The notes under the pieces are model-generated. The model was not told the DNA's origin. It worked only from the letters and a program-made list of their open reading frames with translations, and did no database searches. Source: Burkholderiales bacterium (GTDB lineage: Bacteria; Pseudomonadota; Gammaproteobacteria; Burkholderiales; SG8-39). From it: a stretch of DNA of 64,000 bases. The translations under genes were made by a program, and so were the position numbers. This document shows positions 25,611 through 34,921 of the stretch, piece after piece. Each line of letters begins with the position of its first letter. Positions within the stretch are counted from its first letter, which is position 1. The stretch spans positions 62,001 to 126,000 of the forward strand of contig JADLAV010000018.1 of NCBI GenBank assembly GCA_020848075.1, given 5' to 3'.

Positions 25611-26819
25611 ATGCAGGAGCAGAAAGGGCAGAGCGAAACCCGTGGTACCGTGCCGCGCGGCGAGGGCGGCGGCCTCGGCCGCGCGCTGACGATCCTGCTG
25701 CCCGCCTTCGTGTTCGCGACCGCGGGCACGATCCATTACCAGACGCCGATGCTCGCCGAGTTCGGACGCGAGTTCGCGGCGACGGCCGCGGCGGTGGGCT
25801 GGGTGCCGACGCTCTCCTTCGGCGGGTTTCTCGCCGGGAGCCTGTTCCTCGTCCCGCTCGGCGATCGCTACGACAAGCGAACGATCGTATTCGCCAAGCT
25901 CGCCGGGCTGATCCTGGCGATGCTGGCGCTCGCGGCCGCGCCGGCGCTCTCCGTGGTCGTGGCGGCGAGCTTCGTGGCGGGCGTCTGCGCCAGCGCGTCG
26001 CAGGACATCATCCCGCTCGCGGCCGAGCTCGCCGCCCCGCACGAGCGGGGCAGTGTCATCGGCACGGTGCTCTCCGGGCTCTTCGTCGGCATCCTGTTCG
26101 GCCGCCTCGGCGGCGGATTCGTGACCGCGCAGTTCGGCTGGCGCTGGATGTACCTGATCTCGGCGGCGATGCTCGCCGCGATGGTGCCGTGGCTGCTCGC
26201 GTACCTGCCGCGCACGCCCGCCAAGACGCGGCTCGGGTACGCAGCCCTGATGCGATCGCTTGGCCGGATGCTGCGCGAACGCGCCGATCTGCGGCGCGCC
26301 TCGGGGGTGCAGTTCATGCTCGGCATCTGCTATGGCGGCTTCTGGGCGACGCTGTCGCCGATGATGTCGGCGCTGCACGGCGTCGGACCGGCGATCGTGG
26401 GCCTCGTCGGAATTCCGGGCGCTGCGGGCGTGCTGGTCGCCCGCCCCGCCGGACGCTGGATGGACCGGAGCGGCGTCGGGCCGGTCGTCACGGCGGGCAT
26501 CCTGCTCGTCGCGGCGGCGTATGTCGTGTTCGGCTTCGCGGGACTCTTCGTCGGGGCCGTCTTCGCCGGCGCTGCACTGCAGGACTGCGGATTGCGCGCG
26601 GCAATGGTGGCGAACCAGGCATTGATCACCGGGACCGACCCGGAGGCGCGCAGCCGGTCGAACACGGTGTTCGCGGTGCACGTCTGGGGCGGCAACGCGG
26701 TGGGCGCCTTCGTCGCGAGCACGGCGTGGACCCACGCCGGCTGGCTCGGCGTGGTCGCGGGCGGGATCGCCGCGTCGCTCGTCGCGCTGGCCGTGCACCG
26801 TGGCCTCCTGCGCCGCTGA
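25611..26819 (+). CDS. MFS transporter (drug/sugar efflux-like)
   Basis: 402 residues with about 12 membrane helices. The conserved loop reads PLGDRYDKRTIVFAK after helix 2; EHERGSVIGTVLSGLFVGIL-type motif is present as PHERGSVIGTVLSGLFVGIL in helix 5. ATG 25611 is chosen since the hydrophobic domain starts 30 residues later; upstream codons are compositionally poor. Resembles YgaY/YdhP-type permeases of the DHA family. Substrate unknown. Confidence 0.82.
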   Translation: MQEQKGQSETRGTVPRGEGGGLGRALTILLPAFVFATAGTIHYQTPMLAEFGREFAATAAAVGWVPTLSFGGFLAGSLFLVPLGDRYDKRTIVFAKLAGLILAMLALAAAPALSVVVAASFVAGVCASASQDIIPLAAELAAPHERGSVIGTVLSGLFVGILFGRLGGGFVTAQFGWRWMYLISAAMLAAMVPWLLAYLPRTPAKTRLGYAALMRSLGRMLRERADLRRASGVQFMLGICYGGFWATLSPMMSALHGVGPAIVGLVGIPGAAGVLVARPAGRWMDRSGVGPVVTAGILLVAAAYVVFGFAGLFVGAVFAGAALQDCGLRAAMVANQALITGTDPEARSRSNTVFAVHVWGGNAVGAFVASTAWTHAGWLGVVAGGIAASLVALAVHRGLLRR

Positions 26820-27071
26820 CCGGCCTTTTTCACGTCTATCGTCAACGGCCGGACAGTTCGCGAACCGGCAGCTGCTGCACCGCCTGCGCTGGGTGACGTG
26901 CCGTTGCCGAGCGCCGCTCCATCGCTGCCGCACCGCGCCGAGGCGCCATCTGCGGTCTTCTTTCACACTTTCTTTAGCACGGATCAATTTCGTGTCCCGC
27001 AGCCGCTTGACGTCGCCCGTGCCCGGGATCTGAATGGAGGGGTCGCTCTGTCCGCTCTGCGGGAGGTGGCC

Positions 27072-27269
27072 ATGGATCCACTGTTCGTGCTCGTGCTGGT
27101 CGGCGCCGCGCTCACCATCATCGCGTTCGTCAGGGGCATCGCCTCGATGACGCACGGTGGCGTCGAGGACCATCAGGCCAGCCATCGGCTCATGTTCCAG
27201 CGCGTCGGCTGGCAGGCGCTCACCGTGCTGCTGATCATCGTGCTCGGCCTGCTGACGCAGGTCCGTTAG
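27072..27269 (+). CDS. HIG1-domain twin-helix membrane miniprotein
   Basis: 65 residues: helix one FVLVLVGAALTIIAFVRGIA, a short loop with SHRLMFQRVGWQ, and helix two ALTVLLIIVLGLL. The H-x-L-M-x-x-R-V-x-x-Q loop after a two-helix layout is the hypoxia-induced (HIG1/RCF) motif, found in bacteria next to or associated with respiratory oxidases. GGGAGGTGG precedes the ATG. No oxidase genes adjoin it here. Confidence 0.75.
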   Translation: MDPLFVLVLVGAALTIIAFVRGIASMTHGGVEDHQASHRLMFQRVGWQALTVLLIIVLGLLTQVR

Positions 27270-27287
27270 CCCGCCGCGCGCGGCGAA

Positions 27288-27410
27288 TCACGGCTCGCGC
27301 GCGAGCACCGCCGGCGGCTGCGGCCGCTCGCTCACCGTCGGGCGGAAGACGTCGGGCCGCGGATCCACGCGCTCCTCGCGCGTGCGCGGGTCGGCCCGCG
27401 CGGCGCGCAT
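27288..27410 (-). CDS. Possible 40-aa basic/proline-rich small protein
   Basis: A short minus-strand frame (MRAARADPRTREERVDPRPD...) fills most of the gap between the HIG1 gene and CorA. Residue composition (Asp, Glu, Val, Pro mixed with Arg) looks more protein-like than neighbouring shadow frames, but there is no clear ribosome-binding site and no known family. Confidence 0.2.
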   Translation of the reverse strand: MRAARADPRTREERVDPRPDVFRPTVSERPQPPAVLAREP

Positions 27411-27433
27411 TGAATCAGGGGGTCGCTAAAGCT

Positions 27434-27463
27434 TTGGCTGCGGGCCAAGAGCGATGCTACGAT
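27434..27463 (+). promoter_or_regulatory. Sigma-70-like promoter for corA
   Basis: TTGGCT (27434-27439), 18-bp spacer, TACGAT (27458-27463). The predicted transcript would start about 13 bases before the GTG at 27483, leaving just a GGAGAAAAT ribosome-binding site. Confidence 0.4.
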
Positions 27464-27482
27464 CCGGCCCGGAGAAAATCCG

Positions 27483-28448
27483 GTGCTCGTCAACTGCGTC
27501 GCCTATCAGGACGGCCGCAAGCTCGCCGATATCCAGCCGGGCGAGATCGGAAGCTACGTGAGCCGGCCCGAGTGCTTCGTCTGGGTCGCGCTGCGCGAGC
27601 CGTCTGCCGACGAGCTCGACGCGATGCAGCGGGAGTTCGGATTGCACGAACTCGCGGTCGAGGATGCGCGTCACGGCCATCAGCGGCCGAAGATCGAAGA
27701 GTACGGAGACTCGCTGTTTGCCGTGCTGCACACGCTGGAGTTCGTGGCCGGCGCGCTGAGGGTCGGCGAGATGGCGATCTTCGTCGGCCGCAACTACGTG
27801 CTCACCGTCCGGAGCCACACCGAGCGCGGCTTCGCGGACGTCCGCGCGCGCTGCGAGCGGGAGCCGGAGCTGCTGAAGCACGGGTCGGGCTACGTGTTCT
27901 ACGCGATGATGGACGCGGTGGTCGACCGGTACTTCCCGGTCGTCGACGCGCTCGAAGTGGCGCTGGAGGCGGTCGAGCAGCAGATTTTCGCCGGGCGCGG
28001 CGACCGCGAGATCATCGCGACGACCTACGGACTCAAGCAGGAGCTGATGACGCTCAAGCACGCCACCGCCTCGCTGCTCGAGGCGACCGGGAAGCTCTAC
28101 GGTGGCCGGGTACCCCACCAGTGCGTGAACCTGCAGGAGTACTTCCGCGACGTGTACGACCACCTGCTCCGGCTGAACCAGTCGATCGACAGCCTGCGCG
28201 AGACGGTCACGACCGCAATCACGGTGAACCTGTCCCTCCTCACCATCCAGGACAACGAGGTCACCAAGCGCCTGGCGGCGTATGCCGGGTTGGTGGCGGT
28301 CCCGACCATGATCGCCGGCATCTACGGCATGAACTTTCGGAACATGCCGGAGCTGAACTGGTGGTTCGGCTACCCGCTGGCGCTCACGATCATGGCCGTG
28401 ATCGACGGCTACCTCTTCTACCGTCTGCGCAAGGCGAAGTGGCTCTGA
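27483..28448 (+). CDS. corA: CorA-family magnesium/divalent cation transporter
   Basis: 321 residues from GTG 27483 behind GGAGAA. The soluble N-terminal domain contains HELAVEDARHGHQRPKIEEY; a long stalk helix leads to two C-terminal membrane helices. The pore motif YGMNFRNMPEL (GMN selectivity filter) follows the first helix. Homopentameric inner-membrane channel for Mg2+ (sometimes Co2+ or Ni2+). A basic C-terminal tail RLRKAKWL is typical. Confidence 0.95.
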   Translation: MLVNCVAYQDGRKLADIQPGEIGSYVSRPECFVWVALREPSADELDAMQREFGLHELAVEDARHGHQRPKIEEYGDSLFAVLHTLEFVAGALRVGEMAIFVGRNYVLTVRSHTERGFADVRARCEREPELLKHGSGYVFYAMMDAVVDRYFPVVDALEVALEAVEQQIFAGRGDREIIATTYGLKQELMTLKHATASLLEATGKLYGGRVPHQCVNLQEYFRDVYDHLLRLNQSIDSLRETVTTAITVNLSLLTIQDNEVTKRLAAYAGLVAVPTMIAGIYGMNFRNMPELNWWFGYPLALTIMAVIDGYLFYRLRKAKWL

Positions 28449-28510
28449 AGCCGCGCCCCGCCGCGGATTAGCCCCGCAGCGGGTACGCTTCGCGCCGCGC
28501 CCGCGGCGTG

Positions 28511-29971
28511 CTACTTCTCGATGCTGACGCCCAGCGCCTTGGCGACGCCCGCGCCATAGGCCGGATCGACTTTGGCGAAGTGGGCGAGCTGGCGCTGCAC
28601 GATCGCCTCGGGGACGCCTTGCATCGCCGCGGCGATATTCCGGAACAGCCGCTCCTGCTGCGCCGTGTCGAACAGCCGGAAGAGTGCCCGGGGCTGCGTG
28701 TAGTCGTCGTTCCCCGCGCGATGATCGTACCGGCTCGCATCCCCCGCGATCCTGAGCGGCGGTTCGGCGTACGACGGGTCCTGGGCCGCTCCGCCCATCG
28801 AGTTCGGCTCGTAGTAGGCGTCGGGGTTGCCGGTGTCGTTCTCGAAGAACCGCATCGCGCCGTCCTTGTGATAGTGGTGGACCGGGCAGCGCGGCCGGTT
28901 CACCGGCAGCGCCTCGTAGTGCGTGCCGAGGCGATAGCGGTGCGCATCGGCGTACGAGAAGATGCGCGCCTGCAGCATCTTGTCCGGCGAGAAGCCGATG
29001 CCGGGCACCACGTTCGACGGCGAGAGCGCGAGCTGCTCGATCTCGGCGAAGTAGTTGTCCGGGTTGCGATCGAGCTCCATCACGCCGACCTCGATCAGCG
29101 GGTAGTCGCGGTGCGGCCACACCTTGGTGAGGTCGAACGGGTTGTAAGGGGTCTTCTCCGCGTCGAGCTCGGGCATCACCTGCACGTAGAGCGTCCACCG
29201 CGGGAATTCCTTGCGCTCGATCGCGCCGAAGAGGTCTTCCTGGTAGGTCTCGCGCGATTTGCCGATCGCCGCCTCGGACTGCGCGTTGGTCAGGAATCGG
29301 TGGCCCTGCCGGGTCTTGAAGTGGAACTTGACCCAGAAGCGCTCGCCCTGCGCGTTCCAGAAGCTGTACGTGTGGCTGCCGTAGCCGTTCATGAAGCGCG
29401 GGCTCGCCGGGATGCCGCGGTCGGAGAAGAGGGTGGTGAGCTGGTGCAGGCTCTCCGGCGAGAGCGACCAGAAGTCCCACATCGCGGTCGCCGAGCGCAG
29501 GTTGGTCCTCGGATGGCGCTTCTGCGTGTGGATGAAGTCGGGAAACTTGAGCGCATCGCGGACGAAGAATACTGGCGTGTTGTTGCCGACCAGGTCCCAG
29601 TTGCCTTCGCCGGTGTAGAATTTCAGTGCGAAGCCGCGCACATCGCGCTCGGCGTCCGCCGCGCCGAGCTCGCCGGCGACGGTCGAGAAGCGGGCGATCA
29701 TCTCGGTCTTCTTCCCGACCTGCGAGAAGATTTTCGCGCGGGTGTACCGGGTGATGTCCTTGGTGACGGTGAAAGTGCCGTAGGCGCCCCAGCCCTTCGC
29801 GTGCACGACGCGCTCGGGGATGCGCTCGCGGTTCTGGTGGGCGAGCTTCTCGACGAGCTGCCAGTCCTGCAGCAGCACCGGACCGCGCGGGCCGGCCGTG
29901 ATCGAGTTCTGGTTGTCGGCGACGGGCGCGCCGGCGGTGGTGGTCAGCGTGGGCGGTCGTTTGGTGCTCAT
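28511..29971 (-). CDS. katA: Monofunctional heme catalase (KatA type)
   Basis: 486 residues, the size of clade 3 small-subunit catalases. The N-terminal active-site His lies in [18 protein letters not shown]; the distal Asn region is [18 protein letters not shown] (with [14 protein letters not shown] next to it); the proximal heme Tyr lies in [13 protein letters not shown]. Decomposes hydrogen peroxide in the cytoplasm. AGAGGAG precedes the ATG. A palindrome resembling an OxyR half-site pair lies 108-126 bases upstream of the start. Confidence 0.96.
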   Translation of the reverse strand: MSTKRPPTLTTTAGAPVADNQNSITAGPRGPVLLQDWQLVEKLAHQNRERIPERVVHAKGWGAYGTFTVTKDITRYTRAKIFSQVGKKTEMIARFSTVAGELGAADAERDVRGFALKFYTGEGNWDLVGNNTPVFFVRDALKFPDFIHTQKRHPRTNLRSATAMWDFWSLSPESLHQLTTLFSDRGIPASPRFMNGYGSHTYSFWNAQGERFWVKFHFKTRQGHRFLTNAQSEAAIGKSRETYQEDLFGAIERKEFPRWTLYVQVMPELDAEKTPYNPFDLTKVWPHRDYPLIEVGVMELDRNPDNYFAEIEQLALSPSNVVPGIGFSPDKMLQARIFSYADAHRYRLGTHYEALPVNRPRCPVHHYHKDGAMRFFENDTGNPDAYYEPNSMGGAAQDPSYAEPPLRIAGDASRYDHRAGNDDYTQPRALFRLFDTAQQERLFRNIAAAMQGVPEAIVQRQLAHFAKVDPAYGAGVAKALGVSIEK

Positions 29972-30078
29972 GACAATCTCCTCTGGGGTGGCGGGCGGGC
30001 GAACGCGCGTGCATCCGCTGTCGGAGCCGAAGTTAAGGGAGCGCTCGCGATCGGTCCAACCGAATATTTCTGTCGTAC

Positions 30079-30097
30079 TGATCGAACATGGCGATCA
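30079..30097. promoter_or_regulatory. OxyR-like (LysR-type) operator upstream of katA
   Basis: TGATCG (30079-30084) and CGATCA (30092-30097) are perfect inverted repeats separated by seven bases. OxyR half-sites are GATAG-N7-CTATC, so the spacing and four of five positions per arm agree. No oxyR gene is in the window. Confidence 0.4.
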
Positions 30098-30251
30098 ATC
30101 TGCGACCTTGCACCCGGCGGGCGCGCCCGGACCCGCCTTGGCGGCGCGCCGGCGCTCGCGCGATCGTGCAATCGGCTACGATACCCGGGCTGCGGGCGGG
30201 CTTCGCCCCCCGTTTTCCCCCGCCTTCCTTCGCTGCTGTTACCGTTACCGC

Positions 30252-31226
30252 ATGGCTGAATCGACCGAGTGGGCGTTCCCCGAGCGGGTCCAGCCCAGAC
30301 CCGAGGACTTCCGTTTCGACCTCGCCGCGGTGCTCGACGCTGCGGTGATGCTCCACGTGGAAGTGCCCGAGGACGCGTTCACGGCCTCGATTCTCGGGAC
30401 CGAGCGTGCGGGCAACGGCGTCGTGATCCGCGAGGACGGCCTCGTGCTCACCATCGGCTATCTCATCACCGAGGCGAGCACGATCTGGCTGACGACGAAC
30501 AAGGGCACGGTGGTGGCGGGACACCCGCTCGCCTACGACCAGGCGACCGGCTTCGGCCTGGTGCAGCCTCTCGGCCGCCTCGGCGTCCCCGCAGTTGCGC
30601 GAGGATCCGCAGCGTCGTGCGCCGTCGGCAACGATGTGCTCGTGATCGGCCAGGGCGGGCGCGCGCATGCGCTGAAGGCCACGGTGATCGCGAAGCGCGA
30701 GTTTGCCGGCTACTGGGAGTACGTGCTCGACGAAGCGATGTTCACCGCACCGCCGCATCCCCAGTGGGGCGGTGCGGGCCTGGTCGGCCGCGACGGCAAG
30801 CTGATCGGCCTCGGCTCGCTTCTCGTGCAGGAGGCGGTCGGCGGCGAGACGGTCCAGGGCAACATGTTCGTACCGATCGATCTCCTCGAGCCGATCCTCG
30901 ACGACATGCTTGCGTTGGGGCGCCCCGCCGGAGCGGCGCGCCCCTGGCTTGGCATGTACACGACCGACGACAAAGGGAAGCTCGTCGTCGGCGGGATCGC
31001 AAAGGGCGGGCCCGCCGCGCGTGCGGGCGTGCGGGTTGGCGACATCGTGCTCGAGGCGGGCGGGAAGCGCGTCAACGTCCTCGCGGAACTCTACCGCGGC
31101 ATCTGGCGCCTCGGTGCCGCCGGCGTCGAGGTGCCGCTCACGCTCGCGCGCGAGGGCTCGCTGGTTCGCGCGCGCGTCCGCTCGGCCGACCGCAACGACT
31201 TCCTGAAGAAGCCGCAGGTGCATTGA
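30252..31226 (+). CDS. Trypsin-fold/PDZ protein lacking the catalytic triad
   Basis: 324 residues with an HtrA/Deg-like layout: protease-like domain (about 30-215) and a PDZ domain (about 230-310; WLGMYTTDDKGKLVVGGIAK, GPAARAGVRVGDIVLEAGGK). The three catalytic positions are replaced. The expected TNNHV reads TIGYL (Tyr70 for His), the Asp site in DPETD reads DQATG (Gly100), and GNSGGPL reads PQWGGAG (Trp172 for Ser). There is no signal peptide or membrane anchor, so it probably acts in the cytoplasm as a peptide-binding or scaffold pseudoprotease. Confidence 0.85.
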   Translation: MAESTEWAFPERVQPRPEDFRFDLAAVLDAAVMLHVEVPEDAFTASILGTERAGNGVVIREDGLVLTIGYLITEASTIWLTTNKGTVVAGHPLAYDQATGFGLVQPLGRLGVPAVARGSAASCAVGNDVLVIGQGGRAHALKATVIAKREFAGYWEYVLDEAMFTAPPHPQWGGAGLVGRDGKLIGLGSLLVQEAVGGETVQGNMFVPIDLLEPILDDMLALGRPAGAARPWLGMYTTDDKGKLVVGGIAKGGPAARAGVRVGDIVLEAGGKRVNVLAELYRGIWRLGAAGVEVPLTLAREGSLVRARVRSADRNDFLKKPQVH

Positions 31227-31367
31227 CCTTCGCCCGAGCCGCCGGCGCTGACTCACGTCGCCGGCATCGGAGGAGCAGCGACTGCCGGCGCCCGAGCCGG
31301 CACTCGAGCACCGCAGGTCACGTGCCGTCACCGATTTAGCCCCGCGCACACGAATCGCTCGTCGCGC

Positions 31368-31397
31368 TTGACTGCGCTGGGGGCGTCGTCGAATACT
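31368..31397 (+). promoter_or_regulatory. Sigma-70-like promoter for the transhydroxylase-type operon
   Basis: TTGACT (31368-31373; five of six to TTGACA), 18-bp spacer, AATACT (31392-31397). It lies about 50 bases upstream of the large-subunit ATG. Confidence 0.45.
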
Positions 31398-31446
31398 CCG
31401 CGTTCCTCGCGGCAACCGGTTTTTCCCCTCCTTCAAGGCGCGATCC

Positions 31447-34071
31447 ATGGCTGACCTTCGAAAGCACAAGGTTGTCTACGTTTCCCACCCTGGGAGCGGG
31501 CTCGCCCGGTCCAACTTCCCGACGGTGTGCCACGTTGACGGCGGCCGGATCGTCCGATCGCTGCCGTTCCACATTCCCGAAGAGGTCGCACTCTACGAGA
31601 TCAAGACCTCGCGCGGCGTGTTCGCGCGGCCCCGCAAAGAGGTGCAGATGCCGCTCGCTTACGCCTGGAAGCGGCGCGTCCACTCCGGGGCGAGGGTCGG
31701 TTATCCCCTGCTGCGCAACGATTGGAGCCCCGGCAATCCGAATCCGGCGACGCGGGGCAGCAGCGGCTATACGCGGATCAGCTGGGAGCGGGCGCTCGAC
31801 ATCGTCGTCGGCGAGTTTCATCGCGTCCGCGAGAAATACGGCTCGATGGAGCCGGTGCTGGTGCAGGCCGACGGCCACGGGCAGAGCGGCTACCTCCAGT
31901 CGCTGCACTTCTGGGGCCACTATCTGTTCGACATGATCCACGAGCGCCTCGGCTGGGGATGGTGGACTCAGCAGGTGCGCAACCCCGACAGCTGGGAAGG
32001 CTATTACTGGGGCGCCAAGCACGTCTGGGGCTTCGACGAGACCCTCGGCGAGCCGCCGCAGGATGCGGTGTGGGACGACGTGCTCGAGCACGCGGAGATG
32101 GTGATCTTCTCGGGCAACGATCCCGAGGCGACCGGCCTCGGGATGTCCGGATCGATCGCGGTCGAGATGCCGAAGTGGCTGAAGCGCGCGGGCATCCGGA
32201 TCGTCGCGATCTCGCCGAACCTCACCTACGCCGGTGCGGTGCACGCGGACAAGTGGATTCCGATCCGGCCGAACACCGATTCGGCGCTGTACCTCGCGCT
32301 CGCGCACACGTGGATCGTCGAGGGGCGCTACGACAAGGAGTACGTCGCGACGCACACGGTCGGCTTCGAGGCGTTCCGGCGCCACGTGCTGGGCGAGGAC
32401 GACGGGGTCCCGAAGACGCCGGCGTGGGCGCAGCAGATCACCGGCGTGCCGGCGTCCACGATCCGGGCGCTCGCCCGCGAGTGGGCGGGCAAGCGGACCA
32501 GCCTGTCGGTCTACTTCGGGGGGGCGAAGATCCGCGGCACCCTCGCGCATCTCACCGGGCGGCTGGAGGCCTACGTGCTCGCGATGCAGGGCATCGGCCG
32601 CCCGGGACGGCAGTTCCTGCGCACCGGGGCGCCGTCTTTCTACAAGCGCTCCCTCGCGCAGGTCCCGCGCCATCCCGACGTGGACCGGCGCGGCATCGCG
32701 CTGAGCCCGATGATCGAGTACGCGATCGGAAAGGGGCCGAAATCGCCGCTGTTCATCCCGCGGACGCTTGCGACCGAGGCGATCCTGTGTCGCCCGATCG
32801 AATGGCGCGGCACCTCGGCCGCACTGGCGAAGGCCGAGGACCAGTTCCGGCGTTACCGTTTTCCCCCGACCGACGCGCATCCCGGCATCCGCGTGGTGTG
32901 GAACGAGAACGGGAACCAGGCCGGCAGCTGGGGCCGCGGCCTGAAGTGGCTGGAGGCGCTGCGCAGCCCGCAGATCGAGTTCGTCGTCGGGATCCATCCG
33001 TGGTTCGAGAACGACATCCCGTTCTCGGACCTGATCCTGCCCGCGCAGACACACTACGAGCACGAGGATCTGATCGTGGTGCAGCGGAGCGACATCCTGG
33101 CGATGTTCTACCAGGAGCGGGCGATCGAGCCGGTCGGGGAATCGAAGAGCGACTACGAGATCCACCGCATGATCGGACAGCGGCTCGGGCTGGAAGAGGC
33201 GTTCCCGCCCGCCGACGAGTGGCTGCGCAAGGACTACGAGGGGACGCTGGCGGCGACCAAGCTCGGCATCACGTGGGCGGAGTTCAAGGAGCGGAAGTCG
33301 GTTATCTACGACTGCCCGACGTGGGACGAATGGGTGGAGATCAAGAAGGCGCACGGCTACGGACCGCATGACGGCGGGCTCCACTGGTTCTGGTCGCAAT
33401 GCGGCGGCCTCGAGACGGTCTCGGGCAAGATCGAGTTCGTGTCCGCCCGGATCGCGGCGCTCGATGCCGACAACGCCGAGCGGCCGCCGCTTGCGACGTG
33501 GATGGCGCACGCCGAGCTGGCGGGCGCGCCGAAGTCGCAGGCGTATCCCCTGACGGTGATGTCGAACCACCCGAAGTACCGGTTCCACGTGCAGGGCGAC
33601 GACATCGACTGGATCCGCGAGATCGGCAAGGTCCGCGGCCCGGATGGGTACCTGTACGAGCCATGCTGGATCCATCCGCACGACGCCGCCAGCCGGTGCA
33701 TCGCCGGCGGCGACGTCGTCATGGTCCACAACGAGCGCGGCGCGGTGCTCGTGGGCGCCGTGGTGACCGAGCGGATCATCCCCGGCGCGCTCAGCATCGA
33801 GCACGGCGCCCTCATCGATCTCGCGACGCTGCGTGGCCGCCTCGTCGACCGCGGCGGATGCATCAATCTGATCGCGCCCTCGCCGCAGGAGAAATACGCG
33901 GCCGGCGGGGAGATCAAGGTGCCGGAGATGAACGTGAGCGGCTACCTGGTGGAGGCGGTCAAGGTCGACGTATCTGACATCGTCGCCGGCGCCGGCGTGT
34001 CGCGCGTCACGGCGATCCAGGCCGAGGTCCCGGCCGGAGGGAAGAAGGCGACGGAGCCAGCGGCAGGATGA
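31447..34071 (+). CDS. Pyrogallol transhydroxylase/resorcinol hydroxylase-type large subunit
   Basis: 874 residues, DMSO-reductase superfamily, without the N-terminal cysteine cluster. That absence, the length and the pairing with a 280-residue ferredoxin-plus-barrel subunit match the Pelobacter acidigallici transhydroxylase (large subunit about 875) and the Azoarcus resorcinol hydroxylase. His144 in ADGHGQSG and the triplet Asp181-Ser182-Trp183 (NPDSWEGYYW) correspond to the His, Asp, metal-ligand Ser and Trp recalled for the Pelobacter active site. No Tat signal; cytoplasmic. Expected to move or add hydroxyl groups on di- or trihydroxybenzenes. The exact substrate is uncertain, and other phenolic or N-heterocyclic substrates are possible. 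Confidence 0.8.
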   Translation: MADLRKHKVVYVSHPGSGLARSNFPTVCHVDGGRIVRSLPFHIPEEVALYEIKTSRGVFARPRKEVQMPLAYAWKRRVHSGARVGYPLLRNDWSPGNPNPATRGSSGYTRISWERALDIVVGEFHRVREKYGSMEPVLVQADGHGQSGYLQSLHFWGHYLFDMIHERLGWGWWTQQVRNPDSWEGYYWGAKHVWGFDETLGEPPQDAVWDDVLEHAEMVIFSGNDPEATGLGMSGSIAVEMPKWLKRAGIRIVAISPNLTYAGAVHADKWIPIRPNTDSALYLALAHTWIVEGRYDKEYVATHTVGFEAFRRHVLGEDDGVPKTPAWAQQITGVPASTIRALAREWAGKRTSLSVYFGGAKIRGTLAHLTGRLEAYVLAMQGIGRPGRQFLRTGAPSFYKRSLAQVPRHPDVDRRGIALSPMIEYAIGKGPKSPLFIPRTLATEAILCRPIEWRGTSAALAKAEDQFRRYRFPPTDAHPGIRVVWNENGNQAGSWGRGLKWLEALRSPQIEFVVGIHPWFENDIPFSDLILPAQTHYEHEDLIVVQRSDILAMFYQERAIEPVGESKSDYEIHRMIGQRLGLEEAFPPADEWLRKDYEGTLAATKLGITWAEFKERKSVIYDCPTWDEWVEIKKAHGYGPHDGGLHWFWSQCGGLETVSGKIEFVSARIAALDADNAERPPLATWMAHAELAGAPKSQAYPLTVMSNHPKYRFHVQGDDIDWIREIGKVRGPDGYLYEPCWIHPHDAASRCIAGGDVVMVHNERGAVLVGAVVTERIIPGALSIEHGALIDLATLRGRLVDRGGCINLIAPSPQEKYAAGGEIKVPEMNVSGYLVEAVKVDVSDIVAGAGVSRVTAIQAEVPAGGKKATEPAAG

Positions 34072-34910
34072 GCAGCAAGACCTTCATCTTCGACGCCGAG
34101 CGGTGCACCGGTTGCAACCTATGCGTCATCGCGTGCAAGGACGAGCACGTCGGAAGCGACCATGCGCCGTGGGCCAAGCCGCAGCCCGATACCAGGCACT
34201 TCTGGATCAACGTGCACGGAATCGAGCGTGGCCGCATCCCGCGGGTCAGGATGACGCATCTGCCCGTGCTGTGCCAGCACTGCGGGAACGCCGCCTGCAT
34301 CAAGGCCTGCCCCGAGCACGCCATCAAGCGGCGCGACGACGGTCTCGTCTGGATCGATCCGGCGGTCTGCACCGGTTGCGGGCTCTGCCGGGAGGCATGT
34401 CCCTACGGCGTCATCTACATGAACGCGGAGCTCGGCATCGCGCAGAAATGCACCGGCTGCGCGCACCGCGTCGACGCGGGTTCCCTGCCGCGGTGCGCCG
34501 ACATCTGCCCGCACGAAGCCATCGTGTTTGCCGACGAGACCGACGGCGTGGTCCGGGCAGCCGAGCGCAATGGGATGCTGGAGGTCTACCACCCCGAGTA
34601 TCTCGCCGCGCCGCGGGTCCGGTGGAAGGGTCTGCCGAAGCCGTGGATCGCGGGCACGGTCATCGATGCGGCGAGCGACGAGGTGCTCGCGGACGCGACG
34701 ATCACGTCGCTCGACCTCTTCGACGACGCGTCGGTCGCCGTACGGTCGGACGCGTTCGGCGACTTCTGGGTGAAGGGGTTGCAGCCGGAGCGCAAGTACC
34801 GCGTTGCGATCCGCAAGGAAGGCTACGAGGCGTTCCTTGCGATCGTGACCACGACCGGCGATCAGGATCTCGGCACCGTCAGCCTGAAGCGCGCGCGAGG
34901 GAACCTCTAA
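34068..34910 (+). CDS. Ferredoxin/beta-barrel small subunit of the transhydroxylase-type enzyme
   Basis: 280 residues, overlapping the large-subunit stop (ATGA). Residues 1-185 hold four complete cysteine quartets: Cys13/16/19/23 (CTGCNLCVIAC), CQHCGNAACIKACP, CTGCGLCREACPYG and CTGCAHRV...CADICP. The C-terminal 85 residues form a carboxypeptidase-regulatory/Cna-B-like beta domain (WIAGTVIDAASDEVLADATI, DAFGDFWVKGLQPERKYRVA). This two-domain layout is characteristic of transhydroxylase small subunits. In the Pelobacter protein one quartet is, from memory, degenerate (three clusters); here all four appear intact. Confidence 0.85.
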   Translation: MSSKTFIFDAERCTGCNLCVIACKDEHVGSDHAPWAKPQPDTRHFWINVHGIERGRIPRVRMTHLPVLCQHCGNAACIKACPEHAIKRRDDGLVWIDPAVCTGCGLCREACPYGVIYMNAELGIAQKCTGCAHRVDAGSLPRCADICPHEAIVFADETDGVVRAAERNGMLEVYHPEYLAAPRVRWKGLPKPWIAGTVIDAASDEVLADATITSLDLFDDASVAVRSDAFGDFWVKGLQPERKYRVAIRKEGYEAFLAIVTTTGDQDLGTVSLKRARGNL

Positions 34911-34921
34911 AGCACCTCGTC

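Noticed and set aside
26820-27071. Possible gene in the 252-bp gap after the second MFS transporter
   Set aside because: Frames are short, Arg/Cys/Ser-rich and lack ribosome-binding sites; only the HIG1 frame beginning at 27072 is convincing.
28511-29971. Catalase-peroxidase (KatG) as identity of the heme enzyme
   Set aside because: Length of 486 and the [18 protein letters not shown] and [10 protein letters not shown] motifs are those of monofunctional catalase.
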